A stretch of DNA of 64,000 nt from JADHUC01 sp964617665 (GTDB lineage: Bacteria > Planctomycetota > Planctomycetia > Pirellulales > Pirellulaceae). Location of the stretch: positions 23,085 to 87,084 of the forward strand of contig CAZUAH010000002.1 in NCBI GenBank assembly GCA_964617665.1. Reading direction: 5' to 3'. Each line of letters begins with the position of its first letter. Positions within the stretch are counted from its first letter, which is position 1. A program made the position numbers and the translations under genes. Of the stretch, positions 8,073 through 17,068 are shown in pieces. The notes under the pieces are model-generated. The model had not been told where the DNA came from and ran no database searches. It worked only from the letters and a program-made list of their open reading frames with translations.

Positions 8073-10610
8073 ATGAAGACTTGCGTGACAAAAACAATGC
8101 CACAACGATGGCGCGCGGTTTGGGTATGGTGCGTTTGCGCGACGGCACCTATCGGATTGTTCAGTAGCCGTGTGTCAGGCGATGACGCGCCGTCCACGGC
8201 ACAGGCTGGTTCGAAGACGATCCTACAGGCGGTGCTGGACGGTCCCATGGCCGGTTGCGACCAGATCGTGTTTGCCCAGCGTGTGTCGGGGAACGACCAC
8301 TGGTACGGCAATTTTGGCCACTACTGCGAAACGGAATCGCCCTACACGGAACGGGCTCTCACCAAAGAGGGCGACATGTGGTACGCCTTCGGCAACGGGG
8401 CGCGCCTGTGTCGGCTGAATCTGCGAACGGGCAAGCTAACCGTGTTGTTGGATGTGTCCGAAGGCGGAATCCGCGATCCAAACGTGCATTACGACGGCAA
8501 GAAGATCCTCTTTTCGTACCGCAAGGCGGGCACCAAGACGTATCACTTGTACGAAATCGACGTCGACGGTACCAATCTCCGACAGCTCACCGACGGGCCT
8601 GACAACGATATCGAACCGATCTACACCCCGGACGGCGGTATCGTGTTCTGTTCAAGCCGCTGTCATCGTTTCGTGCCATGCTGGAGGACTCAGGTGGCGA
8701 CGTTGTATCGGTGTGATGCCGACGGTGGTAACATCCGCATGATCTCGAACAACGCCGAACAGGAAAACACGCCGTGGATGATGCCCGATGGGCGAGTCCT
8801 CTACATGCGGTGGGAATACGTCGACCGGCACATGATGCTGTACCACCATCTCTGGACGATCAGCCCGGACGGCACGGGCGTCATGGTCTATTTTGGGAAT
8901 CAGCACCCAGGCGGCGTCATGATCGATGCGAAACCGATCCCCGGCACTGACAAGGTGGTTGCCTCGTTCTCTCCCGGCCACGGCCGAACGGAACACGCGG
9001 GGATCGTTACGATCGTCGATCCAAGCCGCGGACCGGACGACATGTCGATGGCTCGCAAGGTCGGCAATCGCTACTTCCGCGACCCTTATCCGCTGTCCGA
9101 AGACCATTTCCTCGTGGCCGACAAAGAGGGACTTCACCTGCTGACTTCGGACGGAAAAACCGAGACCATCTATCGACCTGACGAACCGGGCGGCCGCTGG
9201 GACTGCCACGAACCGCGGCCGCTTCGTCCTCGACCGCGCGAGCCCGTCGTTACATCTCGTTTTTCCGAACGACAACCGACAGGCCGGCTGATTCTGTCGG
9301 ACATTTACGAAGGCCGGAACATGGAGGGCGTCGAGCGCGGCGAGATCAAGAAGCTACTGGTTCTGGAACAGCTGCCTCGGCCGGCGAACTTCTCGAACGG
9401 CCAAGAGCCACTGACCGTAGGTGGAACGTTCATGATCGAACGCATTCTCGGCACCGTGCCGGTCGAAGAAGACGGCTCGGCCTACATGGAGGTGCCGGCG
9501 CTGCGATCCCTGTTCTTTGTCGCTCTGGACGAAAACGACTTGTCCGTAAAGCGGATGCAAAGCTTCGTCACCGTTCAACCAAGCGAAACAACGGCCTGTG
9601 TCGGATGCCACGAACAGCGACTTCGTGCCCCGCACCCACGGTCAACCATCACCCTGGCGGCCATGTGCCGAGAGCCCAGCCCGCCCGCCGCCTTCGAAGA
9701 CATCCCCGATGTCTTGGATTTTCCTCGCGATATCCAGCCGATTCTCGATCGTCACTGCGTCGAATGCCACAATGTCGATCGGCGTGACGGCGAGGTTGAT
9801 CTATCGGGCGACCGCACGCCGTATTTCACGACGGCTTACTGGACCATGTTCTCGAACAGTTTGGTCGTCGACGGCCGAAACAGTGACGGTAACCGCTCGC
9901 CCCGCACGATTGGCAGTTCCGCCAGCAGGCTGATGACGTTGATCGACGGCAGCCACCACGACGCAAGACTCTCGGCTCGCGAGCAGACCATCGTACGCCT
10001 CTGGATCGAATCGGGCGCTGTCTACCCTGGGACCTACGGCGCGTTGGGAAGCGGCGTTCACACGGTCAAGTTTCCCGAGGCGACAATCCGTCGGCGTTGT
10101 GCCTCATGCCACACGGCAACCAAACCGCCGTACCGCAACCCGAAGAAGGACGCGTTCTATTTTCAGTTCGGCAAACGAGAACCGCCGCAACCGTTGCTGA
10201 CAGATCCCTACGACATCATCCTGATTCGGCATCTGGCGTACTTCCAATTGGGCGAAGCACCGCTGTACCAAGCCATGTGCAATCTCGACCGACCGGACAA
10301 GTCGATCCTGCTACGAGCCCCGCTTGGCCGCCAAGCCGGCGGGCTCGAACTGTGCGGTAAGCCCGTGTTCGAAGACACGTCCGATACCGACTATCAAGAG
10401 ATTCTGGGCGCGATTCAGGATGCCTCGAATCGGTTGACGCAACACAAACGATTCGACATGCCCGGCTTTCGACCGAACCGATTCTACATCCGCGAGATGC
10501 AAAACTTCGGCATTCTGCCGAAGGAGCTGTCCGACGACACGCCCGTGGATACCTACGCCGTCGATAGGGCATACTGGGAGACATTCATGCACGAAGCGTC
10601 GCAAGAATAG
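8073..10610 (+). CDS. HzsA-related beta-propeller/c-type cytochrome protein
   Basis: 845 residues from the ATG at 8073, which begins a signal peptide (MKTCVTKTMPQRWRAVWVW...). Residues about 90-400 are WD40/TolB-like propeller blades (GPDNDIEPIYTPDGGIVFCS, EQENTPWMMPDGRVLYMRWE). Three c-type haem sites follow: CVGCH at 509, CVECH at 562 and CASCH at 676. This order matches the family called HzsA-related, after the alpha subunit of anammox hydrazine synthase. Many non-anammox planctomycetes carry such proteins and their role is not known, so hydrazine chemistry should not be assumed. Periplasmic electron transfer is the likely role. It follows the Tat-exported oxidoreductase on the same strand by 211 bp, with a hairpin between. 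Confidence 0.85.
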   Translation: MKTCVTKTMPQRWRAVWVWCVCATAPIGLFSSRVSGDDAPSTAQAGSKTILQAVLDGPMAGCDQIVFAQRVSGNDHWYGNFGHYCETESPYTERALTKEGDMWYAFGNGARLCRLNLRTGKLTVLLDVSEGGIRDPNVHYDGKKILFSYRKAGTKTYHLYEIDVDGTNLRQLTDGPDNDIEPIYTPDGGIVFCSSRCHRFVPCWRTQVATLYRCDADGGNIRMISNNAEQENTPWMMPDGRVLYMRWEYVDRHMMLYHHLWTISPDGTGVMVYFGNQHPGGVMIDAKPIPGTDKVVASFSPGHGRTEHAGIVTIVDPSRGPDDMSMARKVGNRYFRDPYPLSEDHFLVADKEGLHLLTSDGKTETIYRPDEPGGRWDCHEPRPLRPRPREPVVTSRFSERQPTGRLILSDIYEGRNMEGVERGEIKKLLVLEQLPRPANFSNGQEPLTVGGTFMIERILGTVPVEEDGSAYMEVPALRSLFFVALDENDLSVKRMQSFVTVQPSETTACVGCHEQRLRAPHPRSTITLAAMCREPSPPAAFEDIPDVLDFPRDIQPILDRHCVECHNVDRRDGEVDLSGDRTPYFTTAYWTMFSNSLVVDGRNSDGNRSPRTIGSSASRLMTLIDGSHHDARLSAREQTIVRLWIESGAVYPGTYGALGSGVHTVKFPEATIRRRCASCHTATKPPYRNPKKDAFYFQFGKREPPQPLLTDPYDIILIRHLAYFQLGEAPLYQAMCNLDRPDKSILLRAPLGRQAGGLELCGKPVFEDTSDTDYQEILGAIQDASNRLTQHKRFDMPGFRPNRFYIREMQNFGILPKELSDDTPVDTYAVDRAYWETFMHEASQE

Positions 10611-10683
10611 TCGTTTAACCCCAAGCCCACCGGGCTGGGCATTTGGGCCGACATGCGGCCCGTTGGGCACTGCGGTTAAACGA
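10611..10683. repeat. CGTTTAACC-family palindromic repeat, copy 2
   Basis: Starts on the base after the TAG stop of the HzsA-related gene. Tips TCGTTTAACC and GGTTAAACGA are exact reverse complements; inner arms (AAGCCCACCGGGC against GCCCGTTGGGC) pair with small mismatches. It lies between two converging genes and may serve as a bidirectional terminator. Confidence 0.75.
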
Positions 10684-10741
10684 GATTGCTCGCAAGCTGC
10701 GCGCCTCTTGAATAAGCAGACAAGTCGCTCATCGCATCGAC

Positions 10742-12118
10742 TCAAGGTGCAGTGTCGAGTGCCACTGGTGCCGACGGTCCGATGGGCTTCTTCATTTCTC
10801 GTGCGGGTGATTCATCGGGAAAGCTGACCGTGCCGTCTGGCGCGACGTCGACCGGGCCGCTTGTCGAATGCTCGTCGTGCGAAGCCGATTCGCGGAACGC
10901 ATTCCATTGGTCCGGGCCGTAATCGACCCCCAACCATCTCATCTGTGCGGGATGGTAGACGTTGTAGTCTCGGAACACCTCGGCAGAGTCCGAAGCGATT
11001 GCACGTTCGCAATCGACGACGACGCTGGCGGTCAGGTGACACGAGCCTCCTTTTTGGACCAAGACGCCCGTCTTTCCCCCCGTTAACACGGAACGCTCGA
11101 CGACCGCTTGGGCGCCATCACCAACGCGAAGTCCCGCTTGGTCATCTTTTCCCGCGGCGATCACGTTACCGGCAAACAGCGTTGTGCGGCAAATGGGGTT
11201 GTGGTCCGAGCCGATCAAGTGTTTCGGCGAGGCGCCGACAATGTCGATCTGATAGGCCGCATTGTCGCGCAAATGGCAGTCGACCAGACTGTAGAAGCCG
11301 CCGTGGAAACTGGCGCCGATGTGGTTATGTTCCGCCAGGACGCCGTTGTAGAAGGATCGAGCCGCGTTCACGTCCTGCAGCCCGAACGTGTTGTGATGCA
11401 CGTGTGCGCCGCGCACTACCAATCCGCCCGATTCGTGGATGGAAATACCGTCGTCGCCGTTGTAGCGGGCTACCACGTTCTCCAGGTAGATGCCGCGGCA
11501 GTCGCCGTGCATGTTGAAGCCGTCGTTAGCAAAATACTCGCAGATGAGGTTTCTGCAGACGATGTAGCTGGCACTTGCCGTGGCAAATCCGCTGGTAATC
11601 AACGTCGCACCGAGGTCGTAGGAAGCGGGCGTCTTTCCTGGGGCACATTTGAAATGAATGCCGGCTTCACGATCCCAATAGAATTGCTCCGCGTCCAGAG
11701 CATCGGCCGCACTGCCTTTGACCAGCTTTTCGCCACCGTTAGCCAGGTACGGTTGGCCGTAGGGAGTCTTGCTGAGGGGAAAGAAGTACAGGTCGTCGCC
11801 GGTCTTCTTCCATTTGTCCGGCGCGATGGCCTTCAGCCCCGACAGAACGGCGCCGTTACCTTCGATCGTGAACGGCTTCTGCGGCGTCCCGCCCCGTCGG
11901 ACAAGTACAATCGGTTCGTTGTAGGCGATTCCAGTGTTCGTCAAAACGATCGTGTCGCTGGTTTTCGACAACGCTACTGCACGAGCGAGCGTTTCCAAGG
12001 CCGTCTCCTGCGTCTTTCCATCGTGGTCGTCGCTGCCGGCACGATTGTCGACGTGGTAAGTCGCCCCGAATGCCGCCGACTGAATCAGTACAAGGCAGAG
12101 GAGTGTTCGAGGAATCAT
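10742..12118 (-). CDS. Secreted right-handed parallel beta-helix protein
   Basis: 458 residues from the ATG at 12118, with AGAAGG seven bases upstream, opening with a signal peptide (MIPRTLLCLVLIQSAAFG). The phrase TYHVDNRAGSDDHDGKTQ at the mature N-terminus and the repeats of the middle (YIVCRNLICEYFANDGFNMH, ENVVARYNGDDGISIHES) are typical of pectate-lyase-like beta-helix proteins with PbH1 repeats. Such proteins are polysaccharide lyases, epimerases or binding proteins; the catalytic class cannot be assigned here. The start lies 14 bp after the HEAT gene stop, so the two are likely co-transcribed. Confidence 0.85.
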   Translation of the reverse strand: MIPRTLLCLVLIQSAAFGATYHVDNRAGSDDHDGKTQETALETLARAVALSKTSDTIVLTNTGIAYNEPIVLVRRGGTPQKPFTIEGNGAVLSGLKAIAPDKWKKTGDDLYFFPLSKTPYGQPYLANGGEKLVKGSAADALDAEQFYWDREAGIHFKCAPGKTPASYDLGATLITSGFATASASYIVCRNLICEYFANDGFNMHGDCRGIYLENVVARYNGDDGISIHESGGLVVRGAHVHHNTFGLQDVNAARSFYNGVLAEHNHIGASFHGGFYSLVDCHLRDNAAYQIDIVGASPKHLIGSDHNPICRTTLFAGNVIAAGKDDQAGLRVGDGAQAVVERSVLTGGKTGVLVQKGGSCHLTASVVVDCERAIASDSAEVFRDYNVYHPAQMRWLGVDYGPDQWNAFRESASHDEHSTSGPVDVAPDGTVSFPDESPAREMKKPIGPSAPVALDTAP

Positions 12119-12132
12119 GATCGGGCCTTCTG

Positions 12133-14262
12133 CTATTGCTGGTGTAGTCTCAGCCCCTGCTTGGCGTTGTTGTACTGATAGCCACTACTCTGGCTATCGA
12201 CGATAGCCTGCAGGGCCTCGACAATCAACGGGCGAGCGTCGTCGGATGCAGGGGTGCGACCCATCGCCCACACGGCTCTTCCCGCGTTGTCGCTCTGGCT
12301 GTGCTGAGCCACTTCGATCAAACGCTCGGCGGCCGGCTTGCGAAGAATGGGGCGATTCGTCAAGCCGTAGTACACCGCGTCATAACCGAGCTTTGCGTCA
12401 TAGGACAGTTCGATCATCCTGTCTTCGATCTCTTTCGATAGCGGTAGCCCGGGCAGACTGTAGATGATAGCCTGAACGGCGTCCTTGTCGGAATCGTGCA
12501 GTAGCCGACGGACAATCTCGACCGTTTCCGGTTGTTCGAGCTTTGGGTCCAGTGTCACAGCGGTCTGCCCGGCTGCCCCTCGCACCGCGGGGTTCGGATC
12601 GTCCAGCAGAGCCAACAACGCTTTGCTGCTGATCGAACCGCTGCCCAGGGCGCTGAAGGCATGCAATGCCCGCGATCGTACATCTGCGTCGTCATGAGTC
12701 AGATACCGCTGCACCAGCGGAACAAAGGGCTCGCGGTCGAAGCCAACCATTCGTGACTTTGCCAGGGCTTCCAACGCCGTGGTGACATCTGTCCCCAAGT
12801 CAAGCATCTTCGCAACCGTTTCCAAGGCCGCGCTTCGCAATTTGGCGTCTTGCGCCTGGGCAATTCTCTCCCACAGCTTCAAGTCGCGAGCGGGTGGAGC
12901 TTCCATCTCTTTAGTGCTTGTGTCGGTTTTGCCCGGTGTGAATTCCCTCCCAAGCATCTGGGCCGCGTACTTTCGAGCCTCGTTTGTCTCCAAAGGGCTC
13001 TCCAGGATCTGTTCCAGCTTGTCTGTGGCCGTTGCCGTCTTGTGCCATCTGAGTCCAAACATCGCGGCATGGCGTGTCCCGGCGTCAACCTCAGTGTCAA
13101 GCACGTTGATCAGCGTATTGACCACCAATGGACGAGCGTCCTCGGTTGCTTTGGTGCGACTCAATCCCCAGACGGCCCAGTACGCTAATGTGGACTTGGG
13201 ATGTATCAGTTCGATCAATCGTTCGGCCACCGGTTTGCGAATCAACGGCAGCGAACGCATTGCGTAGTAGACCACGTCGTAAGCCTCTCCGCCCGCTTGG
13301 GAGTCGGCACCGGCGCTCATTTCAATCAGGCGTGCGTCGATCTCAGGTGTCGTGGCAAAGCCATTCATGGCCTTATACGTAGTCGTCCTCACCACCGAGT
13401 CCGGGTCGTTCAGCAGTTGCAGAACCGTCTCGCCCGTAGTCGGGTTTGTGTTGCCCCAGTCGAGACCGATCAGGACATAACCGACAGAGGCCCGAACCAT
13501 TTGCTTCTCGTGGTCTTTGTATCGAGCGACCAGCGGCACATCCGACGCATCGCCGCCGACAATCAACAGTGCGCCGAGGCTTGGCACAAGGTCTTTCCCA
13601 TCGGCAATCAGCCCCCGGACGACTGGAAGAAACGGACCTCTGTCAAAGTTGGCGTTCTTTGCGTTTCGAATAGCCCACACGGCTTCGTTACGATGACGCC
13701 CATTTTCGCCTTTGAGTTTCTCGAGAGCTTCCCGAGCCGCAGCTTGTCGCACATCTTTGCGTCGATCCGTCAAACGCTCGCGCAGCGTAGCATCCTGCAA
13801 CTCGAACGAGTGCGTCCGTTCGTTCCCGTCAACCGCAACCTTCAGCGTGACCTTTCGAATGCCGGCCTCCCGTAGCACGGGAACGCGTTCCTGCATCAGA
13901 CGTTCGAAGGCAGAGCCGACCTCCGGATCCAGCCTGAGTATGATCCCGCTCGAGCCTCGCAAGAGCTTTGGCGTTTCCGTGCGAAACTTGGGCCCGGGCA
14001 GCTTTCTCGATTCGTCGCCTGCCTTGATGGATACGCTTCCATCGGCATGAAATGTGACGTCTAAGGGCTGGCCGCCCGTGTCCACGCCGCTCGATGTACT
14101 GGTATCGACCTGGTCATCGCCGGGACTGGACTTGGCAACAGCCTGCTGCGGTGCTGCAGCGTGCAAAACACATCGTTGGAATACGGCTCCCGTCGATCCC
14201 AGCACTAGGCCCGTTCCCAGGAACACAATCCATCGCCTTTTGGCTTTCCGTGGTGAAAACAT
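12133..14262 (-). CDS. Exported HEAT-repeat protein
   Basis: 709 residues from the ATG at 14262, preceded by GGAGG with six-base spacing. A positively charged start and membrane segment (RRWIVFLGTGLVLGSTGAVF) act as signal or anchor. The rest is built of HEAT/PBS-lyase-like helical repeats (LLNDPDSVVRTTTYKAM, YLTHDDADVRSRALHAFSAL, LLDDPNPAVRGAAGQTAV). Two longer blocks recur in the two halves (VYYAMRSLPLIRKPVAERLI and VYYGLTNRPILRKPAAERLI), which indicates an internal duplication of several hundred residues. No enzyme motif is visible; a protein-protein scaffold is the reasonable reading. It is the middle gene of a minus-strand group of glycan-related exported proteins. Confidence 0.85.
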   Translation of the reverse strand: MFSPRKAKRRWIVFLGTGLVLGSTGAVFQRCVLHAAAPQQAVAKSSPGDDQVDTSTSSGVDTGGQPLDVTFHADGSVSIKAGDESRKLPGPKFRTETPKLLRGSSGIILRLDPEVGSAFERLMQERVPVLREAGIRKVTLKVAVDGNERTHSFELQDATLRERLTDRRKDVRQAAAREALEKLKGENGRHRNEAVWAIRNAKNANFDRGPFLPVVRGLIADGKDLVPSLGALLIVGGDASDVPLVARYKDHEKQMVRASVGYVLIGLDWGNTNPTTGETVLQLLNDPDSVVRTTTYKAMNGFATTPEIDARLIEMSAGADSQAGGEAYDVVYYAMRSLPLIRKPVAERLIELIHPKSTLAYWAVWGLSRTKATEDARPLVVNTLINVLDTEVDAGTRHAAMFGLRWHKTATATDKLEQILESPLETNEARKYAAQMLGREFTPGKTDTSTKEMEAPPARDLKLWERIAQAQDAKLRSAALETVAKMLDLGTDVTTALEALAKSRMVGFDREPFVPLVQRYLTHDDADVRSRALHAFSALGSGSISSKALLALLDDPNPAVRGAAGQTAVTLDPKLEQPETVEIVRRLLHDSDKDAVQAIIYSLPGLPLSKEIEDRMIELSYDAKLGYDAVYYGLTNRPILRKPAAERLIEVAQHSQSDNAGRAVWAMGRTPASDDARPLIVEALQAIVDSQSSGYQYNNAKQGLRLHQQ

Positions 14263-14423
14263 CTGTCACCTCCGCTTCGCCGTACTTGGATTCGTGGTTG
14301 ATCCGCAGGTTCGCTGCCGTCAAGTGCTACCCAAATTCATAGTAGCCCGAAACACCAGCGAGGCAATCCGGAGCGACCTTGCCGAGGCTTTGGGCCGCGA
14401 TACGCCTCTAGGGGAAGGCCACG

Positions 14424-16781
14424 CTACGGCAATACCAGATCCCAATATCGCAGAGTCGCCGGCCTGCCGTCCTCCAGGATCAACGCGATTTTGTTGATCC
14501 CGTCTCGGACGAGTCGTCGCGGGCATTTGAAGCACGCGTACGTGGCCTGTCCGCCCATGCCTGACTCGTAGGGGTGGGTCAATGGCTTGTGGACGTAGCT
14601 GATGGGTTCCAGCGTTGTTCCGTTAACCTTCGCCATCCATTGGCGATCGGAAATATCCTCGGCGGTCATCAGGCGGAAGATGCCGTCTGTCGACTGGTGC
14701 TCGGTCGGCGCCATATCGAGTTCAAACGTGCGTGCATCGCCCTTCTCGAATCGGGCCGGCAGTTGTCCCATGGATTTGGTGAACCAGTTCTCTGCCAGAA
14801 AGTACCATTGTGGTTGCTTCGCGAGCCATTCGGGGTCGGCCAGATGTCTGATGACGTGGAACGGAGGTTCGTTGAACGGACCACGCCCGGGAACACCGTG
14901 GTCGCGGTAGTAGACGAAATTGAACAGGCTCATGCCATCGATGCCGCGGCGATACGCCACGTGGGCCGTTGTGTAGAACTGCTGGTCCGTGGTTCGCATG
15001 AACAAAAAGTTGTCGCCGCCGGTCGTGGTCAGACGCTGGCCCGTCATCGTACTGTGACACATCTCCAGGTAGAGAGCCGCATCCGGCACAATCCGCCGGA
15101 TCTTGGCCACGTCGTGTGCCTGGTACGTGAAATAGGAAGGAGACAGGTTGACCATCTCCACTCCCGCATCGACCAGTGACGGCAGGTCGATGCCGATGTC
15201 TGCGTGCATGTCCAGTTTGCACGGCAGTCGGGCACCGAGCCAACGGTGCTGGCCAGGTTTGGCTGTTCGGTCAAGTAAGACGCGTACTTCCGCCACGAAC
15301 CGAGTGATGATCTCGGTACGCTGCTCGACAGGCACCTCCTCCTTGAAGAAGCTGGGGAATCGCATGAAGTCCAACTCGAATCCAGCGATATCATAGTTCT
15401 GGCAGATCTCCTGGATGAATGCGAACATGTGCTGCCGCACTTCGGGGATCGACCAGTCGAGACCTGAGCCCACGGCACCCAACCACCATTCGGGATGCTG
15501 TACGTAGAAGCGGCTGATCGAGTGAATGCCTCGCCTGTTGCCCGGCGTCTCGGCGTGGTGCAAATGGTGCGTGTCGTTCAGCCGCATCGAGATAAACGGC
15601 GTTTGGCCGACTTCGCGGCACTCGCCAACGAAGTCCTTGAATGGATCGCCGCCGTCGAGGATGTACTGGTGCACACCCGGGTAACGCAGCTTGTCCGCAT
15701 CAATGCCGAAGTTCTTCGCCCACCATGCGTGATGCTCTGCGAGCGTATACAGCTTGCTTGGCCACCACGGCACGGCACCATGCGCCGGCTGCAGCATATG
15801 AACGCTCGCGCCTCCCGCTTCGCGCACCGAGTCGCGCAAATGGTCCGGATGAAACGGTTCCCCCTTCTTGTGCCAAGGCGTCACGATGCCCGTGTTGGTG
15901 AAGTCGTTACTGTAGATCACCTTGAATGGCGGCTTCCCGGGGCGAGTCCGCGGTGTTTGCGTCGCCAAATCAGGGGCGATGGTCTTGGCGTATGCGAAGT
16001 TTCGTCCAATCTCGTCGTCGTTCAACGCTCGATCGTAAAGACGAGCCAACGCGATAGCACCTTCCAGACCGTTGGTATTCCTGAGCGAGTTCGACCCAAT
16101 GGCAGGCAAATTGATCAACGAGTCCGGCGGCTTGTTGATTCGACCTTCGTAGACGCCGTTCCGACCGGATCGCGTTCGCATTTGCTCCTGGCCGTCCAGA
16201 ACGAATCGCACTCGTTTGCCATCGAACGTGCCGATCACGTGGTGCCATCCCTTGGCAATCCGTGCTTCCGACATGAGTGAATGCCAGCGGTCATCCTCAC
16301 CGAAGATGCCGAATTCCAGGAACCCCAAGTAGCCATCCTGTTGTGGTGGCTCGCCGCGAATCTGCAGGAACCATTGCCGAGCGTTTCCGGGGACCACCTT
16401 GGTCGCCTTTCGGACCTTCGGCGCGTGCGTGGTGACGATCAATTGAAGAGGGCCACGCGTACGATCGACGCGAAAGACGGCTTCGAGCGTGAGCCGTTCC
16501 GGGCGAATCGGCCTCGACGCGACAACCGCGCCTTTCTCGCCAAATTCGATACATGTGGGAGCCGCTTTGTCCGTCGCATCACCCAGAAGCGAACCGTGGT
16601 TTTCCAGGCCACTGTCGTCCACCAGTTGGCAAGTCTCTCTCAAGCCCGGTGACTTTCCCACCTCCCAGCTCACCACCAGACCCTCGCAGCTGGCCATATC
16701 CACTTGCTCCGCAGCCATCGAAGCAGTAGCCACGAGCCAACAAGCTGTCATGAGATACACAATGAACCGTGTCAAACGCAT
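14424..16781 (-). CDS. Secreted LamG plus putative glycoside hydrolase (TIM-barrel) protein
   Basis: 785 residues from the ATG at 16781, with a signal peptide (MRLTRFIVYLMTACWLVATASMA). Residues about 30-270 are a LamG jelly roll (GWHHVIGTFDGKRVRFVLDG, LYDRALNDDEIGRN). Residues about 285-650 look like a TIM-barrel hydrolase: GGDPFKDFVGECREVGQTP, then SIPEVRQHMFAFIQEICQ and YDIAGFELDFMRFP, where the ELDF acids sit at a typical strand-4 catalytic place. A small beta domain ends the protein. It resembles the putative hydrolases near GHL10 rather than a characterised GH family. It precedes the HEAT and beta-helix genes and probably acts outside the cytoplasm. Confidence 0.8.
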   Translation of the reverse strand: MRLTRFIVYLMTACWLVATASMAAEQVDMASCEGLVVSWEVGKSPGLRETCQLVDDSGLENHGSLLGDATDKAAPTCIEFGEKGAVVASRPIRPERLTLEAVFRVDRTRGPLQLIVTTHAPKVRKATKVVPGNARQWFLQIRGEPPQQDGYLGFLEFGIFGEDDRWHSLMSEARIAKGWHHVIGTFDGKRVRFVLDGQEQMRTRSGRNGVYEGRINKPPDSLINLPAIGSNSLRNTNGLEGAIALARLYDRALNDDEIGRNFAYAKTIAPDLATQTPRTRPGKPPFKVIYSNDFTNTGIVTPWHKKGEPFHPDHLRDSVREAGGASVHMLQPAHGAVPWWPSKLYTLAEHHAWWAKNFGIDADKLRYPGVHQYILDGGDPFKDFVGECREVGQTPFISMRLNDTHHLHHAETPGNRRGIHSISRFYVQHPEWWLGAVGSGLDWSIPEVRQHMFAFIQEICQNYDIAGFELDFMRFPSFFKEEVPVEQRTEIITRFVAEVRVLLDRTAKPGQHRWLGARLPCKLDMHADIGIDLPSLVDAGVEMVNLSPSYFTYQAHDVAKIRRIVPDAALYLEMCHSTMTGQRLTTTGGDNFLFMRTTDQQFYTTAHVAYRRGIDGMSLFNFVYYRDHGVPGRGPFNEPPFHVIRHLADPEWLAKQPQWYFLAENWFTKSMGQLPARFEKGDARTFELDMAPTEHQSTDGIFRLMTAEDISDRQWMAKVNGTTLEPISYVHKPLTHPYESGMGGQATYACFKCPRRLVRDGINKIALILEDGRPATLRYWDLVLP

Positions 16782-16863
16782 TTCCTAACACTCCTTGGTC
16801 ACATCAATTGCTTCCTGTCGACGAATTATGTCACAAACTACCGCAGGAAGCAGCCGTGTACCT

Positions 16864-16970
16864 GGTTACGGGGCTCTGCCTCGTAACCCACTGTCCGCGA
16901 GGCTCCGCCTCGTATTCAGCCTGCAGAGCCGGCAAGACAGTGCGGTCCCAGGCGGGAGTCTGGGAACGAG
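16864..16970. repeat. Cluster of three GC-rich hairpins
   Basis: Three hairpins stand in a row in the 287 bp between two minus-strand genes: GGTTACG.../...CGTAACC at 16864-16888, CGAGGC/GCCTCG at 16898-16912 with a 3-nt loop, and TCCCAG/CTGGGA at 16946-16965. They resemble the dispersed 'GAGGCTCTGCCTCG' and 'CCCAGGCGGGAG' palindromes of planctomycete intergenic DNA. The rest of 16782-17068 shows no gene. Confidence 0.55.
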
Positions 16971-17068
16971 GAAAGATCAGGCTCCCGTTTCTCCACTTGC
17001 GGAGGCTGCCATCAGAAAAGCAAGAACCAACTTGCCACTCTCACAGATGCTTTCCTTCTGACGGCATG

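Noticed and set aside
8073..10610. True hydrazine synthase alpha subunit (anammox)
   Set aside because: Only the broad HzsA-related plan is seen, and no beta/gamma subunit or anammox gene is nearby.
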